Source of the DNA: Pseudomonadota bacterium
GTDB lineage: Bacteria; Pseudomonadota; Alphaproteobacteria; Acetobacterales; Acetobacteraceae
Direction of reading: 5' to 3'
NCBI GenBank assembly: GCA_021780935.1
Contig: JAJXXT010000050.1
Coordinates: forward strand, 1 to 32,538
Length of the DNA: 32,538 bases
A program made the translations under genes and the position numbers. The number at the start of each line of letters is the position of its first letter. Position 1 is the stretch's first letter. Shown in pieces: positions 19,801 to 29,725 of this stretch. The notes under the pieces are model-generated. The model was not told where the DNA came from, searched no databases, and worked only from the letters and a program-made list of their open reading frames with translations.

Positions 19801-20180
19801 GTCGAAATCTCGATCAGGTTGCCGTCGGGGTCGCGGCAATAGACCGAGCTCATCGGCCCCAGCGCCCCGGTGCGCGACACCGGTCCCGTCTCCACCGCCA
19901 CCCCGCACGCCAGCAGATGCGCCACAATATCGGTGGCCCGCACCGCGGTCACGAAGCACAGATCCTGCGTCCCCGGGCCAGGGCTTGCCGCATGCGGCGC
20001 GAACTCTTCGTGAAACTGATGCAGGTTGATCTTCTGCCCGCCGAACCGCAGCGCCGTACGCGCCGGTGTGCCGAAGCTCTCCCGCTCCATCCCCAGCACC
20101 CGCTGATACCAGCTCGCCGTCGTTTCGAGATCGGCGCAGGTCATCACCAGGTGGTCCAGCCGGTCAACCGCAAAACGCAT
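19785..20180 (-). CDS. VOC family protein (glyoxalase/dioxygenase fold)
   Basis: The 131-residue protein has a vicinal oxygen chelate domain: RLDHLVMTCADLETTASWYQ at the first module and DPDGNLIEIS at the end of the second. Metal ligands are predicted at H10 and E124, with a further His near H54. It resembles the GLOD5-like group, whose reaction is not established. It lies 16 bp downstream of the fumarase gene on the same strand, so it may be the last gene of the tag-sspB-fumarase series. It ends tail to tail with the PEP-CTERM gene, sharing 16 bp. Confidence 0.88.
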   Translation of the reverse strand: MRFAVDRLDHLVMTCADLETTASWYQRVLGMERESFGTPARTALRFGGQKINLHQFHEEFAPHAASPGPGTQDLCFVTAVRATDIVAHLLACGVAVETGPVSRTGALGPMSSVYCRDPDGNLIEISTYLDE

Positions 20181-20196
20181 GGATTTCCGCTCCGAC

Positions 20197-21855
20197 TCAG
20201 CTCAGATCTTCATAGAAATCGTTGCCCTTGTCGTCGATCACGACAAAGGCCGGGAAATCCTCCACCTCGATCCGCCACACCGCCTCCATGCCAAGCTCGG
20301 GATATTCCAGCACCTCGACCTTGCGGATGCAGTCCTGCGCCAGCCGCGCCGCCGGCCCGCCGACACTGCCGAGATAGAACCCACCGAACTTTTTACAGGC
20401 CTCGCGCACCGCTTTCGAGCGGTTGCCCTTCGCCAGCATCACCATCGAGCCGCCGGCCGCCTGGAACTCCGCGACATAGGAATCCATCCGCCCCGCCGTC
20501 GTCGGCCCGAAACTGCCGGTCGCATAGCCCTCGGGCGTCTTCGCCGGCCCCGCGTAATAGACGGGATGATCGCGAAAATACGCCGGCAGCGCTTCGCCGC
20601 GATCGAGCCGCTCCTTCAGCTTGGCATGCGCGATGTCGCGCGCCACCACCATCGTTCCGCTCAGCGCCAGCCGCGTCCTGACCTTGCACGCCGCAAGCTG
20701 CGCCAGGATCTCGCGCATCGGCCGGTTGAGGTCGATCCGCACCACCTCGCCACCCAGGATATCGTCCGTCGCCTCGGGCAGATAGATCGAGGGATCGGTC
20801 TCCAGCTGCTCCAGAAACACCCCCTCCGGCGTGATCTTGGCCCGTGCCTGGCGGTCCGCCGAACACGACACCCCGATCCCGATCGGCAGGCTCGCGCCGT
20901 GCCGGGGCAGCCGCACTACCCGCACGTCATGGCAGAAATACTTGCCACCGAACTGCGCCCCGATGCCGAGATGGCGCGTGATCTCCAGCACCTTCGCTTC
21001 CATCGCGTGGTCGCGGAACGCATGCCCGGAGCGGTCGCCCGCCGTCGGCAGCGCGTCGAGCCACTTGGTCGAGGCGAGCTTCACCGTCTTCATCGTCGCC
21101 TCGGCCGAGGTGCCGCCGATCACGATCGCGAGGTGATAGGGCGGGCAGGCGGAGGTGCCGAGCGTCCTGACCTGCGTGGTCAGAAACTCCGCGAGCTTCG
21201 CCTCGTTCAGCACCGCGCGCGTTTGCTGATAGAGAAAGCTCTTGTTCGCCGAGCCGCCGCCCTTGGCGCAGAACATCAGGTGGAACTCGTCGGCATGGTG
21301 CTCGCCGGGGGCGGCCATGATGTCGAACTGCACCGGCAGGTTGTTGCCGGTGTTGACCTCCTCGAACATCGACAGCGGAGCGTTCTGCGAATAGCGCAGA
21401 TTCGTTTCGGTATACGTGCGATGCACGCCCCAGCTCAGTGCTTCCTCCTCGTCGCCTTCCACCCAGACCCGCTGGCCCTTCTTGCCGAACACGATCGCGG
21501 TGCCGGTGTCCTGGCACATCGGCAGCACGCCGCCGGCCGCGATATTCGCGTTCTTCAGCAGGTCGAGCGCGACGAACCGGTCATTGGCCGATGCCTCGGG
21601 GTCGTCCAGGATCGCGCGCAACTGTGCCAGATGCGCCGGCCGCAGCAGGTGCGAGATGTCGTGGAACGCGGTGAACGCCAGCTCCGAGAGCGCGTCAGGC
21701 GCCACATGCAACACCGTCCGCCCGTCGCACACCGAGGTCCGCACCCCCTCGATCGCCAGCCGCCGATAGGGCGTCGTGTCCTCGCCGAGCGGGAACATGG
21801 TCGAGAACTGGAACGCCGGCGGGCGCGTGAGCGGCTTGTCCATAATTTTCATCAT
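20197..21855 (-). CDS. fumA: class I fumarate hydratase (iron-sulfur)
   Basis: The 552-residue enzyme interconverts fumarate and malate in the citric acid cycle and belongs to the oxygen-sensitive [4Fe-4S] class. Cluster cysteines are predicted at C114 (MCQDTG), C237 (SACPPY) and C331 (VSCSA). The N-terminal alpha domain and the C-terminal beta domain (starting around residue 370, with [14 protein letters not shown] and TTAGRMDSY) are both present in one chain. Three in-frame ATGs (21855, 21852, 21843) are possible; the length is normal with any. The long frame upstream belongs to the shadow of sspB. It starts 13 bp after sspB, a linkage I recall from other alphaproteobacteria. Confidence 0.96.
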   Translation of the reverse strand: MMKIMDKPLTRPPAFQFSTMFPLGEDTTPYRRLAIEGVRTSVCDGRTVLHVAPDALSELAFTAFHDISHLLRPAHLAQLRAILDDPEASANDRFVALDLLKNANIAAGGVLPMCQDTGTAIVFGKKGQRVWVEGDEEEALSWGVHRTYTETNLRYSQNAPLSMFEEVNTGNNLPVQFDIMAAPGEHHADEFHLMFCAKGGGSANKSFLYQQTRAVLNEAKLAEFLTTQVRTLGTSACPPYHLAIVIGGTSAEATMKTVKLASTKWLDALPTAGDRSGHAFRDHAMEAKVLEITRHLGIGAQFGGKYFCHDVRVVRLPRHGASLPIGIGVSCSADRQARAKITPEGVFLEQLETDPSIYLPEATDDILGGEVVRIDLNRPMREILAQLAACKVRTRLALSGTMVVARDIAHAKLKERLDRGEALPAYFRDHPVYYAGPAKTPEGYATGSFGPTTAGRMDSYVAEFQAAGGSMVMLAKGNRSKAVREACKKFGGFYLGSVGGPAARLAQDCIRKVEVLEYPELGMEAVWRIEVEDFPAFVVIDDKGNDFYEDLS

Positions 21856-21868
21856 GCCTGGAGTTGGT

Positions 21869-22465
21869 TCATGCGGGCGTGTCCCCGTCGGCGTCATCCG
21901 CGGGCCTGCCTGCGGGGGCGGCGTCTCGCGCGCCGGCGCGACGGCGGAAGGCGTCGAGCGAGACCACCTGCGATGATGCCTTTTCCTCGGCCGGCGTCGG
22001 TCCCGACGGATCGGAGGCGGCCAACCCGGGGGCGGGCAGGGCCGCCTCCGCGTCCGCCTCGCTCGCGTCGTCCTCAACGTCTTCGTCGGCCTCGAATTGC
22101 AGCATGAAATGGATGGCGGGGTCGGCGAATTGCGTGATCGCATCGAGCGGGATCGCGAGTTTCGCCGGCACGCCGCCGAACGACAGCCCGACCTGCACCA
22201 GCCGCGCCGCGGCGTCATAGGCAAGCCCGTAGAACTGGTGCTGCAACACGATGGTCATCTCGCGCGGATATTGCGCGCGCAGCCGCTCCGGCATCACCGT
22301 TCGCGGATGGTCGGTGCGGAAGGTGATGTAGAAATGGTGCTCGCCCGGCAGCCCCTCGCGTGCCGCATGCTCGACCGCCTTCGCCACCACCTGACGCAGC
22401 GCGTCGCGCGTCCAGGCGGCATAGGGCAGCAGGCTCTCCGGCGGTGGTGGTGGATCGTCTTCCAT
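21869..22465 (-). CDS. sspB: ClpXP adaptor SspB (alphaproteobacterial type)
   Basis: The 198-residue protein has the SspB core (about 10-125) with [22 protein letters not shown] and the [20 protein letters not shown] segment. An acidic Ala/Pro-rich linker follows, and a short conserved element [11 protein letters not shown] near 165-175 matches the ClpX-binding (XB) tail. SspB tethers ssrA-tagged proteins to ClpX for degradation. The tail motif is followed by about 23 further disordered residues, so here it is not at the very C-terminus. The gene lies 17 bp downstream of tag and just upstream of the fumarase gene. The tmRNA that makes its degrons is encoded about 0.6 kb upstream. Confidence 0.95.
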   Translation of the reverse strand: MEDDPPPPPESLLPYAAWTRDALRQVVAKAVEHAAREGLPGEHHFYITFRTDHPRTVMPERLRAQYPREMTIVLQHQFYGLAYDAAARLVQVGLSFGGVPAKLAIPLDAITQFADPAIHFMLQFEADEDVEDDASEADAEAALPAPGLAASDPSGPTPAEEKASSQVVSLDAFRRRAGARDAAPAGRPADDADGDTPA

Positions 22466-22482
22466 CGCGCCCTGTTACCCGG

Positions 22483-23037
22483 TCAGGCTGGCGCGGCCAA
22501 GCCGGCGACGAGCCATGGCGGGCGCGCCCTGCTCACACGCCGCATCACCGGGCAGTTCTCTTCATGCGCCCCCGGCAGATAGCCGAGCGACATCAGGAAC
22601 TCGCCCACGATCTCCCCGCCGGTGAACAGAAAGCTGGTGCGGAACAGCTTCACCCACGCCGCCTTGTCGCGCGGGTGGTGCGCGTCGAGCCAGGTGGCGA
22701 ACCCGCCATGGCTTTCCCGCATCGCCCTGATCCGCCGCGCATTCTCCAGGATCGCCGACACCTTCAGCCGGTTGCGGATGATCCGCGCATCGCCGAGCAA
22801 CCGCGCCGCGTCCGCCTCGCCCCACGCCGCCACGGTATCGACGTCATAGCCCGCGAACGCCGCCCGCATCCCCTCCCGCCGCTTCAGGATGGTCTCCCAC
22901 GACAGCCCCGCCTGCATGATTTCGAGCACCAGCCGCTCGAACAGCACCGCCTCGTCGCGCGACGGAAACCCGTATTCCGTGGCGTGATACGACTGGTGCA
23001 CCGGATGCCCCGGCGCGATCGTGCAATAGCTGCTCAT
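22483..23037 (-). CDS. tag: DNA-3-methyladenine glycosylase I family protein
   Basis: The 184-residue protein matches the Tag fold. YHATEYGFPSRDE, LEIMQAGLSWETILKRRE (catalytic-pocket Glu near 39, Trp near 46) and FTGGEIVGEFLMSLGYLPGAH are present. Tag removes 3-methyladenine from alkylated DNA. The zinc site is probably C5, H18 and the His/Cys of AHEENC. The N-terminus (MSSYCTIAPGHP) differs from the usual CxW start of E. coli Tag, so this is a divergent subfamily and its base preference could differ. ATG 23037 has an AGGA site nine bases upstream. It is first in the tag-sspB-fumarase-VOC series, just downstream of ssrA. Confidence 0.92.
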   Translation of the reverse strand: MSSYCTIAPGHPVHQSYHATEYGFPSRDEAVLFERLVLEIMQAGLSWETILKRREGMRAAFAGYDVDTVAAWGEADAARLLGDARIIRNRLKVSAILENARRIRAMRESHGGFATWLDAHHPRDKAAWVKLFRTSFLFTGGEIVGEFLMSLGYLPGAHEENCPVMRRVSRARPPWLVAGLAAPA

Positions 23038-23075
23038 GTCGGCTTTCCTGCCATGGCCGGCGGCGTGCGGCGAGT

Positions 23076-23103
23076 GGGGGGCTTCTGTTGCCCGGTGCCC
23101 CCC
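23076..23103 (-). terminator. hairpin at the 3' end of the ssrA precursor
   Basis: GGGGGGC (23103-23097) and GCCCCCC (23082-23076) form a 7-bp GC stem with a 14-nt loop on the minus strand, 20 bp past the tag stop codon. No T tract follows. It may be a pseudoknot stem of the coding piece, or the 3' boundary or terminator of the precursor. Confidence 0.45.
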
Positions 23104-23369
23104 GGACCGCGCTTACCTATTGTTAGGCAGCGAGCGCCATTGCGTTGTTGTCATTGGCACTTGTGATATGGCCCGATGACGGCGGAACCATGCCGGGCAA
23201 AAGGTGAGTCTTTACCACGCGTGTCGAGCCTGTTTCGCCCCCGCATCCGCCCCCTGGCAACCTGCCTCGTCGGCAACCCGCCCGGGTTATGGTGGAGGCG
23301 CCGGGTACCGCCCCCGGGTCCACAACGCTTATTCCAAACACCGCTTATCGCCATAGCCGGCAAGCCGGC
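23076..23369 (-). ncRNA. ssrA: two-piece (circularly permuted) tmRNA, tag ANDNNAMALAA
   Basis: The acceptor piece comes first on the minus strand and ends with encoded CCA at 23292-23290. It contains a T arm with CCGGG/CCCGG pairing around a 7-nt loop GGCGGTA, and the acceptor strand CGCCTCC. The coding piece begins at 23242 with GGGGGCG, which pairs with that strand and includes the G-U pair (third position) read by alanyl-tRNA synthetase; a D-loop-like GGCTCGAC follows. The tag frame GCC...GCC TAA lies at 23158-23123 and encodes ANDNNAMALAA. The bases 23243-23289 are the removed spacer. This split arrangement is typical of alphaproteobacteria. tmRNA frees stalled ribosomes and marks the product for ClpXP. 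The outer ends are estimates. Confidence 0.95.
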
Positions 23370-23392
23370 GGAAGGAATATAGGCGTTCCGCC
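23367..23392. promoter_or_regulatory. inverted repeat around the ssrA -10 box
   Basis: GGCGGAA (23367-23373) and TTCCGCC (23386-23392) form a perfect 7-bp inverted repeat with a 12-bp centre that contains the putative ssrA -10 (23376-23381). Such placement suits a repressor or a processing signal at the precursor start. It may also affect the thyX leader on the other strand. The function is inferred. Confidence 0.4.
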
Positions 23393-23404
23393 GCAGTGTT
23401 GGAA
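23376..23404 (-). promoter_or_regulatory. ssrA promoter candidate
   Basis: On the minus strand TTCCAA (23404-23399), a 17-bp spacer and TATATT (23381-23376) would start transcription near 23369. That leaves about 80 nt up to the acceptor CCA, a reasonable acceptor piece. The -10 matches five of six consensus positions; the -35 is weak. It overlaps the thyX leader. Confidence 0.5.
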
Positions 23405-23414
23405 GGGTCGGAGA

Positions 23415-24377
23415 ATGGACGCAGACGAGGACATCGGCGCGGGGCTCACCCCGGCGCAACAGGCCGAGATCGCGGAGGCGCGCGCCGCCAGCCAGCCGAC
23501 GCGCCGCGCCAGCGTGCCGGCGCTCGAGGCGATGCTGCACAGCGCCATCCCCGTGCTCGACCACGGCTTCATCCGCGTCATCGACTACATGGGCGACGAC
23601 GCCGCGGTGGTGCAGGCGGCACGCGTCTCCTACGGCCGCGGCACCCGCCGCGTCTCCGAGGATGCCGGCCTGATCCGCTACCTCATGCGCCACCGTCACT
23701 CGACCCCGTTCGAGATGTGCGAGATCAAATTCCACGTGAAGCTGCCGATCTTCATCGCCCGCCAGTGGATCCGCCACCGCACCGCCAACGTGAACGAGTA
23801 TTCCGCCCGCTACTCCATCCTCGACCGCGAGTTCTACATCCCCGCCCCGGAGCACCTCGCCGCCCAGTCCGCCACCAACCGCCAGGGCCGCGGCGAGGTG
23901 CTCGAAGGGGCGGAGGCCGAGGAGGTGCTGCGCGTCCTGCGCGAGGACGCGACGCGCACCTACGACCACTACGCCGCGATGCTGAACGAGGACGCCGAGG
24001 GCAACAAGCGCGACCCCGCCCGCGCCGGCCTCGCCCGCGAGCTGGCGCGGATGAACCTCACGCTCAACACCTACACGCAATGGTACTGGAAGACGGATCT
24101 GCACAATCTCATGCATTTCCTGTCGCTGCGCGCCGACGCGCACGCCCAGTACGAGATCCGCGCCTATGCCGAGGCGATGCTCGCCTGCCTCGATGCCTGG
24201 GTGCCGGCGACCGCCGCCGCCTTCCGCGACTATCGGCTCGGCGCCTTCACTTTCTCCGCCGCCATGCTCGCCGCCCTGCGCCGCATGCTGGCCGGCGAGA
24301 CGGTGGACCGGAGGGAGGTCGGCCTGTCGAAGCGCGAGTGGGAGGAAATGATGACGGTCCTGCAACGACCCCTCTGA
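23415..24377 (+). CDS. thyX: FAD-dependent thymidylate synthase ThyX
   Basis: The 320-residue enzyme makes dTMP from dUMP using methylene-tetrahydrofolate, FAD and NADPH. The ThyX motif RHR-x7-S is present as [11 protein letters not shown] at 120-130, followed by ARYS. The [14 protein letters not shown] segment ([10 protein letters not shown], 91-100) and the [13 protein letters not shown] stretch are also conserved. ATG 23415 has GGAGA five bases upstream; an upstream open frame is only ssrA sequence. An N-terminal extension of about 40 residues precedes the fold. It is followed after seven bases by a ribokinase gene, so the two may be co-transcribed. Confidence 0.97.
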   Translation: MDADEDIGAGLTPAQQAEIAEARAASQPTRRASVPALEAMLHSAIPVLDHGFIRVIDYMGDDAAVVQAARVSYGRGTRRVSEDAGLIRYLMRHRHSTPFEMCEIKFHVKLPIFIARQWIRHRTANVNEYSARYSILDREFYIPAPEHLAAQSATNRQGRGEVLEGAEAEEVLRVLREDATRTYDHYAAMLNEDAEGNKRDPARAGLARELARMNLTLNTYTQWYWKTDLHNLMHFLSLRADAHAQYEIRAYAEAMLACLDAWVPATAAAFRDYRLGAFTFSAAMLAALRRMLAGETVDRREVGLSKREWEEMMTVLQRPL

Positions 24378-24384
24378 CCCCGGC

Positions 24385-25260
24385 ATGATCCTCGTCTTCG
24401 GCTCGATCAATCTCGACCTCGTGCTGCCCGTGCCCGCGCTGCCCGCGCCGGGCGAGACCGTGCTCGCCCCGGGCTTTGCCATGCAGCCCGGCGGCAAGGG
24501 TGCCAACCAGGCGCTCGCCGCCGCCCGCGACGGCGCCGGCGTGGTCCTCGTCGGCAGCGTCGGGTGCGACGCCTTCGCGCCGCCGGCGCTGGCCCTGCTG
24601 CGCGAGGCAGGCGTCGATCTCTCCCGCGTCGCTGAAACGCCGTCACCCACCGGCATCGCCACGATCGCCGTGGACCCCGACGGCCAGAACCTCATCCTCG
24701 TCGCCAGCGGCGCCAACGGGCATACTCGCGCCGCCCAGGTCGAGGACGCGCTGCTCACGCCGCACACCACGCTGCTGCTGCAACGCGAGGTCGATCCGGC
24801 GGAATCGGCGCTGCTCGCCCTGCGCGCGCGGCGGCGCGGCTGCCGCGTCGTGCTCAACACCGCCCCCGCCGGCGCGTTCCCGCCGGAGGCTCTGGCCGCC
24901 ATCGACGTGCTGGTCGCCAACGCGGTCGAGGCGCACGCTCTTGGTGCCGCCAGTGCTGTCGATCTCGCGCGCCGCCACCGCCTCGCCGCCATCGTCACGC
25001 GCGGCGAGCACGGCGCCGAGATCGCGCAGGGCGACGAAGCCTTCACCCTGCCCGCGCACCGCGTTGTGGTGCGCGACACGACGTCGGCCGGCGACACCTT
25101 CACCGGCGTCCTCGCCGCCGCGCTGGACCGCGGCCTCCCGCTGCGCGCCGCGGCCCGGCGCGCCAACGCCGCCGCTGCGCTGGCCTGCACGCGCGAGGGC
25201 TCGCAGTCCAGCATCCCGCTCGCCGCCGAAACCGAGGCGCTGCTCGCCGCTACGCCATGA
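24385..25260 (+). CDS. rbsK: ribokinase (PfkB family carbohydrate kinase)
   Basis: The 291-residue kinase opens with FGSINLDLV, the ribokinase N-terminus, and carries PGGKGANQA at 35-43 (sugar-binding loop) and DTTSAGDTFTG with the catalytic base at D237. Ribokinase phosphorylates ribose at O5 with ATP. The family also includes other sugar and nucleoside kinases, so ribose is likely but not proven; no ribose transporter lies nearby. It follows thyX closely and overlaps the next gene as ATGA. Confidence 0.9.
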   Translation: MILVFGSINLDLVLPVPALPAPGETVLAPGFAMQPGGKGANQALAAARDGAGVVLVGSVGCDAFAPPALALLREAGVDLSRVAETPSPTGIATIAVDPDGQNLILVASGANGHTRAAQVEDALLTPHTTLLLQREVDPAESALLALRARRRGCRVVLNTAPAGAFPPEALAAIDVLVANAVEAHALGAASAVDLARRHRLAAIVTRGEHGAEIAQGDEAFTLPAHRVVVRDTTSAGDTFTGVLAAALDRGLPLRAAARRANAAAALACTREGSQSSIPLAAETEALLAATP

Positions 25261-26039
25261 ACCTGCACGGACTCCTCTTCCTCGCCCTCGCGGGCCTGCT
25301 CGGCGGCGGCATGAACGCGCTCGCCGGCGGCGGCTCCTTCGCCACCCTGCCGGCGATGATCGCGGCCGGCCTGCCGCCGGTCATCGCCAACGCCTCCAGC
25401 ACCGTCGCCCTCTGGCCCGGCGGCCTCGCCGGCGCCTGGACCTACCGTGCCGGTCTGCGGCCGATCTGCGGCGTCGCCGTCGCGCCGGCGCTGGCCGTGA
25501 GCTTCGCCGGCGGCCTGGTCGGCGCCGTGCTGCTGCTGGTGCTGCCGGCGCACAGCTTCGACGTCGTGCTGCCCTGGCTGCTGCTGCTTGCCACCGTGAC
25601 ACTGGCCTTCGGCCGCCGTGCCGGGGAGGCGCTGCAGGGGCGCCTGCGCGCCGCCCCTCTGGGGACGGGCCGGTCGAGCATGGGCCGGCGCCTCATGCTC
25701 GCGGTGCAGTTCTTGCTCGCCATCTATGGCGGCTATTTCGGCGGCGCGGTCGGGCTGATGATGGCCGCCGCCTGGTCGTTCTTCGGCGAGGCCGACCTGC
25801 GCGCCCTCAACGCGCCGCGCACACTGATGGTCGCCGCCGCCAACAGCATGGCGATCCTGGTCTTCGCCGCCGTCGGCGTGGTGCGCTGGGCGCCGACCCT
25901 TGCCATGCTCGCGGGCGGCATTGCCGGCGGGGTGGTCGGTGCGCGCATCGGCCGCCGCCTGCCAGCACGCATCACCCGCGCGATGACGCTCACCTTCGCC
26001 ACGGCCATCACCGCCGTCTTCTTCGCCCGCCGCTTCTGA
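25257..26039 (+). CDS. TSUP (TauE/SafE) family membrane permease
   Basis: The 260-residue protein has about eight hydrophobic segments in two repeats, with GGGMNALAGGGSFATLP near residues 16-32 and a related GGYFGGAVGLMMAAAW in the second half (about 160-175), the two family loops. TSUP carriers move small anions such as sulfite, sulfoacetate or thiosulfate, but the substrate is not readable here. ATG 25257 overlaps the ribokinase stop (ATGA), implying coupling, although a kinase-permease link has no clear biochemical meaning. It ends 32 bp from the convergent mrp gene. Confidence 0.92.
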   Translation: MNLHGLLFLALAGLLGGGMNALAGGGSFATLPAMIAAGLPPVIANASSTVALWPGGLAGAWTYRAGLRPICGVAVAPALAVSFAGGLVGAVLLLVLPAHSFDVVLPWLLLLATVTLAFGRRAGEALQGRLRAAPLGTGRSSMGRRLMLAVQFLLAIYGGYFGGAVGLMMAAAWSFFGEADLRALNAPRTLMVAAANSMAILVFAAVGVVRWAPTLAMLAGGIAGGVVGARIGRRLPARITRAMTLTFATAITAVFFARRF

Positions 26040-26071
26040 CCCGGCGCCCGCCGCCTACGCGATCACGCTGC

Positions 26072-27202
<1,131 letters not shown>

Positions 27203-27357
27203 GCTGACGAACCCGATGCTTGCAAAGGTTGGGGGTGGGGGTCATATCGCTCAGCGATTGCGGCGAGGGACGACCGTGCGGGAGCTTCGGTTATCGCGCA
27301 GCGTCCGGCCCGTGCCAATGGGCGCGTCACGACCGTCCTGGAGGGGGCAAAGCCGAT

Positions 27358-28731
27358 ATGGCGTCAGACGAGATGACCGGGGGACCGGAGGCACGGCCGC
27401 AGCCGCTGGCCTCGGGCGGCTCGGACGGCAATCCGCCCGGCGGTAATCCATGGGGTCCGCGCCCCGGCGGCGGCCCTGGCCGTCCCGGCGGTGGCCCGCA
27501 GCGCCCGAATGGCCCCAATGGTGGCCCCAATGGTGGCCCAGGCGGCGGCGGCCCCAACAGCCCGTGGGGTCAAGGCCCTGGGCCAGGCGCCGATCTCGAA
27601 GCGCTGATCGCCTCCGTTCGCCGCCTTTTCGGCAACCGCCGCCCACAGGCCGGCGGCCCCGGCGGTAATGGCCCCGGCGGCGGAGGATCGGGCGGCGGAG
27701 GATCGGGCGGCGGTTGGGGCGGCTTCGGCGGGTGGCGCTTCCGCGGCCGACGCTTCCGTCCGGCGCTGGGCGCCGTTTTTCTGGTCGTCATCGTCCTCGG
27801 CTTCTGGCTCGCCAGCGGCTTCTACGTCGTCCAGCCGGACGAGCAGGGCGTCGTGTTGCGCTTCGGTGCCTTTGTCCGCACCGCGCCCCCCGGCCTCAAC
27901 TATCATCTGCCCTGGCCGATCGAGAGCGTGCTGCTGCCCACCGTTACCCGCGTCGAGCGCGTGCAGATCGGCTATCGCTCACCGCGCGGCTCCGAGGGCG
28001 TGGCGCCACGCGACGTCCCGGCAGAGAGCCTGATGCTCACCGGCGACGAGAACATCATCGACCTGCAGTTTTCCGTCTTCTGGCGCATCCGCGACGCCAA
28101 GGCGTTCCTGTTCAACACCCGCGACCCGGCGCAGAGCGTCAAGGTGGTGGCGGAATCCGTGATGCGCGAGGTGATCGGCAGCACGCCGATCGAGCCCGCC
28201 CTCACCAACGCCCGCGCCCGCATCCAGATCGAGGTGCAGAAAGGCGTGCAGACGATCCTCGATCAGTACGGCGCCGGCATCCAGATCACCCAGGTCACGC
28301 TGCAGAAGAGCGACCCGCCGCCCCAGGTCATCGAAAGCTTCCGCGACGTGCAACGCGCCGCCGCCGACGCCCAGCGCACGGTCAACGTCGCCGACGCCTA
28401 TGCCAACAACGTGGTGCCCGTCGCCCGCGGCACGGCGGCGCAGATCCTCGCCGCCGCCGAGGCGCAGAAGGCGGCGACCATCGCCCACGCTCGCGGCCAG
28501 GCGCAGCGCTTCCTCTCGGTCCTCGCGGCCTACGACGCCGCCAAGCGCATCACGCTGCGCCGCCTCTACATCGAGACCATGCAGGACATTCTCCGCACCA
28601 CGCCCACCACCGTGGTCGACAGCGCCGTGCACGGCCTGCTGCCGATGCTGCCGCTCGGCTCGCCATCCTCGGCTGGCCCATCCCCGGCCACCACGCCACC
28701 ACCGCCCGCCACCGCGGGGAATAAGCCATGA
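27358..28731 (+). CDS. hflK: FtsH protease modulator HflK
   Basis: The 457-residue protein has an extended Gly/Pro/Asn-rich cytoplasmic N-terminus (about 8-125), a single membrane anchor (about 135-157), a periplasmic SPHF/band-7 domain beginning VVQPDEQGVVLRFG, and a long Ala-rich coiled coil (about 330-410). A Pro/Ser/Thr tail ends it. HflK and HflC form a cage around FtsH that limits which membrane proteins it degrades. ATG 27358 has GGAGGGGG about ten bases upstream; the longer frame from 27220 is not coding-like. It overlaps hflC as ATGA. The N-terminal region is longer and more glycine-rich than in E. coli, containing short direct repeats such as GPNGGPNGG. Confidence 0.96.
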   Translation: MASDEMTGGPEARPQPLASGGSDGNPPGGNPWGPRPGGGPGRPGGGPQRPNGPNGGPNGGPGGGGPNSPWGQGPGPGADLEALIASVRRLFGNRRPQAGGPGGNGPGGGGSGGGGSGGGWGGFGGWRFRGRRFRPALGAVFLVVIVLGFWLASGFYVVQPDEQGVVLRFGAFVRTAPPGLNYHLPWPIESVLLPTVTRVERVQIGYRSPRGSEGVAPRDVPAESLMLTGDENIIDLQFSVFWRIRDAKAFLFNTRDPAQSVKVVAESVMREVIGSTPIEPALTNARARIQIEVQKGVQTILDQYGAGIQITQVTLQKSDPPPQVIESFRDVQRAAADAQRTVNVADAYANNVVPVARGTAAQILAAAEAQKAATIAHARGQAQRFLSVLAAYDAAKRITLRRLYIETMQDILRTTPTTVVDSAVHGLLPMLPLGSPSSAGPSPATTPPPPATAGNKP

Positions 28732-29639
28732 ACGGGCGCATCATCGGCCTGTTCGCCGCCCTGTTCGTGGTGATCATCGTCGCCCTGAACGCGGTTTTCA
28801 TCGTCAACCAGACGCAACAGGTGCTGCTGACCCAGTTCGGCAAGCCGGTGCGTGTGATCGAAAAGCCCGGCCTGCACGTGAAGTTGCCCTTCATTCAGAC
28901 CGCGATCCCCTTCGACCGTCGCCTGCTCGGCTATGACACGCCGCCCGAGGAAGTGCTGCTCGGCGACCAGCGCCGCCTCATCGTCGATGCCTTCGCCCGC
29001 TTCCGGATCACCAACCCGCTGAAATACTATCAGACCGTCGGCACGACGGAGCGCGGCATCCGCGCCCGATTCGACAGTATCCTCTCCTCCTCGCTGCGCA
29101 GCGTGCTGGGCAAGGAGAAGCTGCTCGACGTGCTGTCCGCGCAGCGCACCCGCATCATGGGCTCGATCCAGAAGCAGGTGAACCGCGAGATGGCGGATTT
29201 CGGCATCACCGTGATCGACGTGCGCATCCGCCGCGCCGACCTGCCGCCGCAGAACACCGAGGCGGTGCTGAAACGCATGCAGTCCGACCGCGAGCGCGTT
29301 GCCGCCCTGCTGCGCGCGCAGGGTGCCGAACAGGGTGCCAAGGTGCGCGCCGACGCGGATCGCGAACGCACGGTGTTGATCGCCGACGCCAAGGCCAAGG
29401 CCGCGGCGCTGCGCGGCGAGGGCGAGGCCCAGGCCACGCATCTCTACGCCCAGGCGTTCTCGCGCGACCCCCATTTCTTCGCCATCTGGCGCACGCTCGA
29501 GGCCTATCGCCGGGGCTTCGCCGCGGGCAAGGCGCACCTGGTGCTCAGCCCCGGTTCCGGCTTTCTCTCGTTGCTGACGACGCCGCCCGTTCCCGCCGCG
29601 ACACAGGGTGCGGCGCCGGGCTCCACGACGTCGAAATAA
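28728..29639 (+). CDS. hflC: FtsH protease modulator HflC
   Basis: The 303-residue protein has an N-terminal membrane anchor (about 5-24) followed by a band-7 domain starting FIVNQTQQVLLTQFG and a helical Ala/Arg-rich region (about 180-235) that pairs with HflK. DVRIRRADLPPQN and GEGEAQATHLYAQAF are typical HflC segments. The protein faces the periplasm and acts with HflK on FtsH. The start overlaps the hflK stop. It is followed after 86 bp by degP on the same strand, a common order in alphaproteobacteria that joins two membrane/periplasmic quality-control systems. Confidence 0.96.
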   Translation: MNGRIIGLFAALFVVIIVALNAVFIVNQTQQVLLTQFGKPVRVIEKPGLHVKLPFIQTAIPFDRRLLGYDTPPEEVLLGDQRRLIVDAFARFRITNPLKYYQTVGTTERGIRARFDSILSSSLRSVLGKEKLLDVLSAQRTRIMGSIQKQVNREMADFGITVIDVRIRRADLPPQNTEAVLKRMQSDRERVAALLRAQGAEQGAKVRADADRERTVLIADAKAKAAALRGEGEAQATHLYAQAFSRDPHFFAIWRTLEAYRRGFAAGKAHLVLSPGSGFLSLLTTPPVPAATQGAAPGSTTSK

Positions 29640-29725
29640 TCCGGCGAAACATGGCGGCGCGCGCCGTCGAATTGCGCTATAACGCTCACGATATCGCGGA
29701 TGCTGCCGCCGCGAGGAGGATGACC

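Noticed and set aside
23123..23341. 72-codon protein gene ending in ANDNNAMALAA
   Set aside because: The end is the tmRNA tag and the rest lies over tmRNA structural parts and the removed spacer, so it is not a protein gene.
23289..23414. 42-residue N-terminal extension of ThyX
   Set aside because: It encodes the complement of the tmRNA acceptor piece. ATG 23415 has a proper ribosome-binding site at the right distance.
23151..25553. 800-codon minus-strand open frame across ssrA and thyX
   Set aside because: It is antisense to thyX and ribokinase. Its C-terminal end lies in ssrA, but it is not in the tag frame and encodes no family.
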